Assembly (NCBI RefSeq): GCF_003473545.1
Contig: NZ_QUCM01000035.1
Location: 1 to 16,486, forward strand
DNA length: 16,486 nucleotides
Origin: Clostridium sp. AM22-11AC
GTDB lineage: Bacteria; Bacillota; Clostridia; Lachnospirales; Lachnospiraceae
Direction of reading: 5' to 3'
Both the position numbers and the translations under genes were made by a program. The notes below the pieces were generated by a model. The model did no database searches and was not told the DNA's origin. It saw only the letters and a program-made list of their open reading frames with translations. Position 1 is the stretch's first letter. Every line of letters starts with the position of its first letter. Of the stretch, positions 14,130 through 16,486 are shown one piece after another.

Positions 14130-14930
14130 GTGAAGTTTGCTTTTTGGAATGTACATCAAAATCCGGTTATAAATCATTATATTGTTGATCTTATATATGA
14201 AAATGAATTAGATATAATCGTGTTGGCAGAATATAAAGATAATGAACAGAAGTTGATTGATGAACTAACTCAAAAGGGTATATACATGGAGAAATATTTG
14301 ACTTCCGGTTGTGATCGTATTATGATGTTTGGCTCTATTCAAAAAGTAATGCCCGCAAATCAAAACAAATACTATTCAATACAAATTATTGATAAAAAGT
14401 GTATTTTGTGCGGAATGCATTTGCCGAGTAGAATTTATTCGGATCACCAAGAGAGAAGGAATATTGTAATAGACAGGATTGTCGAAGACATTAATGAATT
14501 AGAGATGAAATTGAAAATAGAAAATACTATTATATTAGGAGATGTAAATGAAAATCCTTATGATGTAGGATGTTTAAATGCAACAAAATTTCATGGTATA
14601 TCTAGTGGAGCGGATGCAGAAAAAGGAAGTCGAACAGTTATGAGTAAAACATTTAAAATGTTTTATAATCCCATGTGGAACCTTTTTGGAGACTTCAGAT
14701 ATCCACCAGGGACATACTATCATAATGGGAGCGAGCCTAGCAATTCTTTTTGGAATATTTATGATCAAGTAATGATCCGTCCAAGCATGAGGAAATGGTT
14801 CGTTGATAACAGTTTAAAAATTCTTGTGAAAATCCAGGAGTATTCTTTAGTTGATAAATTTAGACATCCTCGAAAGGATATTAGCGATCATTTGCCGATT
14901 GTTTTTGAGATAAAGGAGGAAAATATATGA
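14130..14930 (+). CDS. Endonuclease/exonuclease/phosphatase (EEP) family enzyme, cargo gene
   Basis: The 266-residue protein has every EEP catalytic motif in order: F-W-N-V-H (N7), A-E-Y-K (E34), M-H-L-P-S-R (H97), L-G-D-V-N-E-N-P (D138, N140), Y-D-Q-V-M (D212) and S-D-H-L-P (D253, H254). The fold hydrolyses phosphodiester or phosphate-ester bonds with Mg2+; substrates range from DNA and RNA to lipids and nucleotides and cannot be told here. No signal peptide is visible, so it is cytosolic. The start is GTG 14130, since the frame begins M-K-F-A-F-W-N-V as EEP proteins do; the ribosome site (GAAAGAGAG) is modest. Its stop overlaps the next gene by ATGA. AT-rich composition contrasts with the element core, marking it as acquired cargo. 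A defence or toxin nuclease role is inference. Confidence 0.85.
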   Translation: MKFAFWNVHQNPVINHYIVDLIYENELDIIVLAEYKDNEQKLIDELTQKGIYMEKYLTSGCDRIMMFGSIQKVMPANQNKYYSIQIIDKKCILCGMHLPSRIYSDHQERRNIVIDRIVEDINELEMKLKIENTIILGDVNENPYDVGCLNATKFHGISSGADAEKGSRTVMSKTFKMFYNPMWNLFGDFRYPPGTYYHNGSEPSNSFWNIYDQVMIRPSMRKWFVDNSLKILVKIQEYSLVDKFRHPRKDISDHLPIVFEIKEENI

Positions 14931-15514
14931 GTCATGATTTTAATCTTGATGGACTTCTAAACTACGATGATGATCAGGCGGTGTCTCCAGATACAATTAT
15001 ATCAGAATTGGGAAAACAGTTAGAAGAAGCTACGAATGGATTTGTCAAAGGTGTAGTAAGGGAATATGAAGGGCCTATTGAATCTTATGATCAGCTATCA
15101 GCTTTTGCGTCAATTGCCTCTGCATTGGGAACTTCAGTAATACACAAAGATATTCAGGATAATCTTGGAGCGATAGGATATCAGAATTTTAAATTTGAAT
15201 TTTTTTTGACGGCACCTAAAATTGAAAACTACAAATATAGGATTTTGTTTTTTGAATATGGCATTGGAATGTATCCAGTCAAAATTGTTCTTGAACAAGG
15301 GATTGCAGATGAAATATTTAAGAAAGAAAATGCTAATTATATAATTGAATATGAAACAAAAAATGAATTGGAAAATGTAATCATAAATATTTTAAAGACA
15401 AAGAAAGTTATAAAGGTTATGCAAGAACTAATCTATGCAACAAAAAGGTTTGAAAGGCTTGATAAAAAAGAGCTTAAGTTGGTAGATAAATCGTCAGATG
15501 AGAATGATGAGTAA
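14927..15514 (+). CDS. Unrecognised 195-residue partner of the EEP enzyme
   Basis: I do not recognise the family. The protein is acidic and mixed alpha/beta. An N-terminal D/N-rich stretch (residues 4-18) and a helical segment (I-S-E-L-G-K-Q-L-E-E-A) come first. A likely sheet-forming core follows with Y-Q-N-F-K-F-E-F-F-L, Y-K-Y-R-I-L-F-F-E-Y-G-I-G-M-Y-P-V-K-I-V-L-E-Q-G-I-A and E-L-E-N-V-I-I-N-I-L, then a charged tail. It has no membrane segment or signal peptide. AAAGGAGG lies just before ATG 14927, and the start overlaps the EEP stop by ATGA, so the two are translationally coupled and probably act together, for example as regulator, immunity or sensor partner of the nuclease (inference). 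It ends 67 bases before the right element repeat. Confidence 0.7.
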   Translation: MSHDFNLDGLLNYDDDQAVSPDTIISELGKQLEEATNGFVKGVVREYEGPIESYDQLSAFASIASALGTSVIHKDIQDNLGAIGYQNFKFEFFLTAPKIENYKYRILFFEYGIGMYPVKIVLEQGIADEIFKKENANYIIEYETKNELENVIINILKTKKVIKVMQELIYATKRFERLDKKELKLVDKSSDENDE

Positions 15515-15534
15515 AGGAGTCTTTGGGGTTATAT

Positions 15535-15556
15535 TACATGGTGCTAGCACCATGTA
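15535..15556. terminator. Perfect 22-bp palindrome after the cargo operon
   Basis: Eleven-base arms reading TACATGGTGCT and its exact reverse complement meet without a loop. It lies 20 bases after the stop of the 195-residue gene and 26 bases before the right repeat. It could be a bidirectional transcription stop or a protein-binding site at the element end. No T-run follows. Confidence 0.6.
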
Positions 15557-15581
15557 GATAGAGCAATTAAGGAGAAATATT

Positions 15582-15608
15582 CGTGATACCCGTATGATAC
15601 CTGTTTGA
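15582..15608 (+). repeat. Right 27-bp imperfect direct repeat (putative attR) with heptad TGATACC
   Basis: TGATACC at 15584-15590 and 15595-15601 with spacer CGTA, followed by TGTTTGA (15602-15608). It matches the left repeat at 6401-6427 in all 23 bases outside the 4-base spacer. It lacks the box-plus-hairpin found before the left copy, as expected if the element inserted downstream of a pre-existing boundary structure. Confidence 0.75.
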
Positions 15609-15704
15609 ACGGAAACTATGAATAAGGCGTGAAATTTGGATATTATAAATATAAAAATCCGCAAAAGACAATTATATATTTAACGATTATGTTATAGTTG
15701 CAGG

Positions 15705-15762
15705 GAGTTTGAATAGTATAATAAAGCCCAGAAGCCTTATAAATCAAAGGTTTCTGGGCTTT
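15705..15762 (+). other. Boundary structure: 14-bp box plus strong hairpin (right copy)
   Basis: The exact 14-mer GAGTTTGAATAGTA (15705-15718) is followed by a hairpin whose arms run 15723-15738 and 15746-15762 (AAAGCCCAGAA pairs with TTCTGGGCTTT, with wobble beyond). It has the same layout as 6332-6390 with a different stem sequence. The AT-rich 96 bases before it (15609-15704) show no gene or other structure. Confidence 0.75.
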
Positions 15763-15763
15763 G

Positions 15764-15788
15764 TGCTTGCAAAATGCTTGCAGTTTGA
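15764..15788 (+). repeat. Tandem heptad TGCTTGC with 4-bp spacer, then AGTTTGA
   Basis: TGCTTGC at 15764-15770 and 15775-15781, spacer AAAA, followed by AGTTTGA (15782-15788). The geometry is identical to the element repeats (TGATACC pair followed by TGTTTGA) but the heptad differs. Immediately after it the IstA reading frame resumes, so this is the junction where an older element entered the IS21-type element. Confidence 0.8.
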
Positions 15789-16150
15789 GGAAAATGCAAC
15801 GAATAAACAAGGAATACTTACAGCCGCTTCCATCAGATGATGTTATTGAATCTTATCTTCCACACGATCGCCAAACCACGGTAAGATCAGATTCTCTGGT
15901 CACCTATCACAACTGCAAGTATTCCGTACCACCAGAGTACATAGGAAAACCTGTAAGATTACTAGTTTCCGACAATACCCTGCGTATCTATTCTAGCACG
16001 GATCTTATTGCAGTGCATGCATTAAGTACAAAAAGGATGAATTATCAAAAGGATCATTACCAGCAGCTTCTGACTCAAACAATGAAAGAAGCTGATATGG
16101 TCGCAGAACTGGCTGAAGTAAATCTAAAGCAGATGGATGCCTTCCTGTAA
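15789..16150 (+). pseudogene. istA: IS21-family transposase IstA, C-terminal fragment
   Basis: About 120 residues from I-N-K-E-Y-L-Q-P-L-P through Y-S-V-P-P-E-Y-I-G-K-P-V to the stop match the C-terminal part of IstA, including the conserved Y-S-V-P block. A full IstA is roughly 400-500 residues with a DDE core, all of which is missing. The 5' side is replaced by the boundary structure ending at 15788, so the frame upstream of there is not IstA. It is followed after 11 bases by istB, the normal IS21 order. Non-functional. Confidence 0.85.
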
Positions 16151-16161
16151 GGAGGAATACG

Positions 16162-16434
16162 ATGGCAACTTATGCAAAACTACTCAACGGTCTTACAGAC
16201 CTTGGAATCCACAAGATGCAGGAGCATCTGGATTATTACATAGACCTTGTTAACAAAGGTCAGAAATCGTTCAGTGATGCCCTGGAGGAATTGATTGATA
16301 TTGAAAAGAAAAATAATCAACTCCGGGCAGAGAACGCCTGCGTGAAAACAGCAAATTTCCCATTCATCAAGACACTGGATGATTTTGAGTTCGACTTCCA
16401 GCCAGGAATCAATCGGAAGGAAATGCTGGAATTG
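16162..16434 (+). pseudogene. istB: IS21-family helper ATPase IstB, N-terminal fragment
   Basis: It starts at ATG 16162 after AAGGAGG and reads M-A-T-Y-A-K-L-L-N-G-L-T-D-L-G-I-H-K-M-Q-E-H, then A-C-V-K-T-A-N-F-P-F-I-K-T-L-D-D-F-E-F-D-F-Q-P, the standard IstB opening. IstB is an AAA+ ATPase of about 250 residues that helps IstA choose targets. Here it is cut after about 91 residues, before the Walker A motif, by an IS256-like end. The open frame runs on to 16446 with three to four IS-derived codons. Non-functional. Confidence 0.85.
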
Positions 16435-16486
16435 GGAGTATCCTAAAGTTTGTGTAAACCTCCAAACTGATGTAAGATAAAATTAC
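16434..16486. mobile_element. Terminus of an IS256-like insertion sequence (body lies right of the window)
   Basis: The sequence after the IstB fragment begins GGGAGTATCC and continues AAGTTTGTGTAAAC and CTGATGTAAGAT, the mirror of the left-edge end (AAGTTTTGTGTAAAC and CTGATATAAGAT on the opposite strand). The two ends are similar but not identical, so they are related IS copies or isoforms, both pointing out of the window. Confidence 0.6.

Larger units (their letters stand above)
6401..15608. mobile_element. Integrative mobilizable element with two cargo modules
   Basis: A 9.2-kb unit between 27-bp imperfect direct repeats holds a full set of mobilization functions: repressor-like HTH, excisionase-like protein, tyrosine integrase, MobC-like protein, RepA-type ATPase, an oriT-like region and a MobV relaxase. 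There is no type IV secretion apparatus, so transfer would need a helper conjugative element. The core is visibly richer in GC than the end-located cargo (HEPN protein on the left, EEP operon on the right), which suggests separate acquisition. Boundaries are inferred from the repeat pair. The true crossover point within it is unknown. All core genes look intact except yjdF and perhaps the small gene at 11358. Confidence 0.75.

Noticed and set aside
6401..15608. Self-transmissible conjugative element
   Set aside because: No coupling protein or type IV secretion genes lie between the repeats; only mobilization functions are present.
15761..15790. Upstream extension of the IstA frame into the heptad region (apparent start at 15761)
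   Set aside because: The extra residues are encoded by the TGCTTGC repeat and show no IstA character; the family match begins only after about 15790.

Overview
The window looks like an accessory island from a gut-type Firmicute, most likely Lachnospiraceae. The genes are AT-rich with AGGAGG-type ribosome sites and some TTG/GTG starts, and the protein families (MobV relaxase, AP2-type integrase, DUF6933, YjdF) are typical of that group. No rRNA, tRNA, CRISPR array or housekeeping gene is visible. Both edges lie in the termini of IS256-like elements facing outward, so this may be a whole contig broken at repeated IS copies.

Left part (1-6400): one strand carries a defence-like gene set. It contains a type III restriction (Res)-like helicase-nuclease that has lost its 5' end, including the Walker A region, to an IS; a small hypothetical gene; an FRG-domain protein; and an AlbA/Schlafen-type ATP-binding regulator. 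A stretch of heptad repeats follows. Next come a small gene broken by an in-frame stop and a DUF6933 gene. An intergenic stretch full of inverted and direct repeats closes this part.

Middle (about 6401-15608): an integrative mobilizable element bounded by an imperfect 27-bp direct repeat. Its core (8103-14062) is richer in GC and has the usual order: HTH regulator (minus strand), operator-studded promoter, excisionase-like protein, tyrosine integrase, MobC-like protein, RepA/AAA ATPase, a small protein, an oriT-like hairpin cluster, MobV relaxase, a coiled-coil protein, and a yjdF gene with a structured leader and a frameshift. Two AT-rich cargo modules sit at its ends. On the left is a HEPN-like protein (R-x4-H motif) translationally coupled to the HTH regulator. 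On the right is a two-gene operon of an intact endonuclease/exonuclease/phosphatase-fold enzyme and an unrecognised 195-residue partner, overlapping by ATGA.

Right part (15609-16486): a second copy of a boundary structure (14-bp box, hairpin, paired heptads), then the C-terminal part of IS21-type IstA and the start of IstB, which another IS256-like end cuts.

The most unusual structural signal is a recurrent pattern of two identical 7-mers separated by 4 bp (an 11-bp period). The 7-mer differs from place to place but recurs at nearly every module border. It may be a family of recombinase-binding sites. The best candidates for an undescribed functional system are the EEP plus 195-residue pair and the regulator-coupled HEPN protein. 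Both are inferred from context and motifs only.
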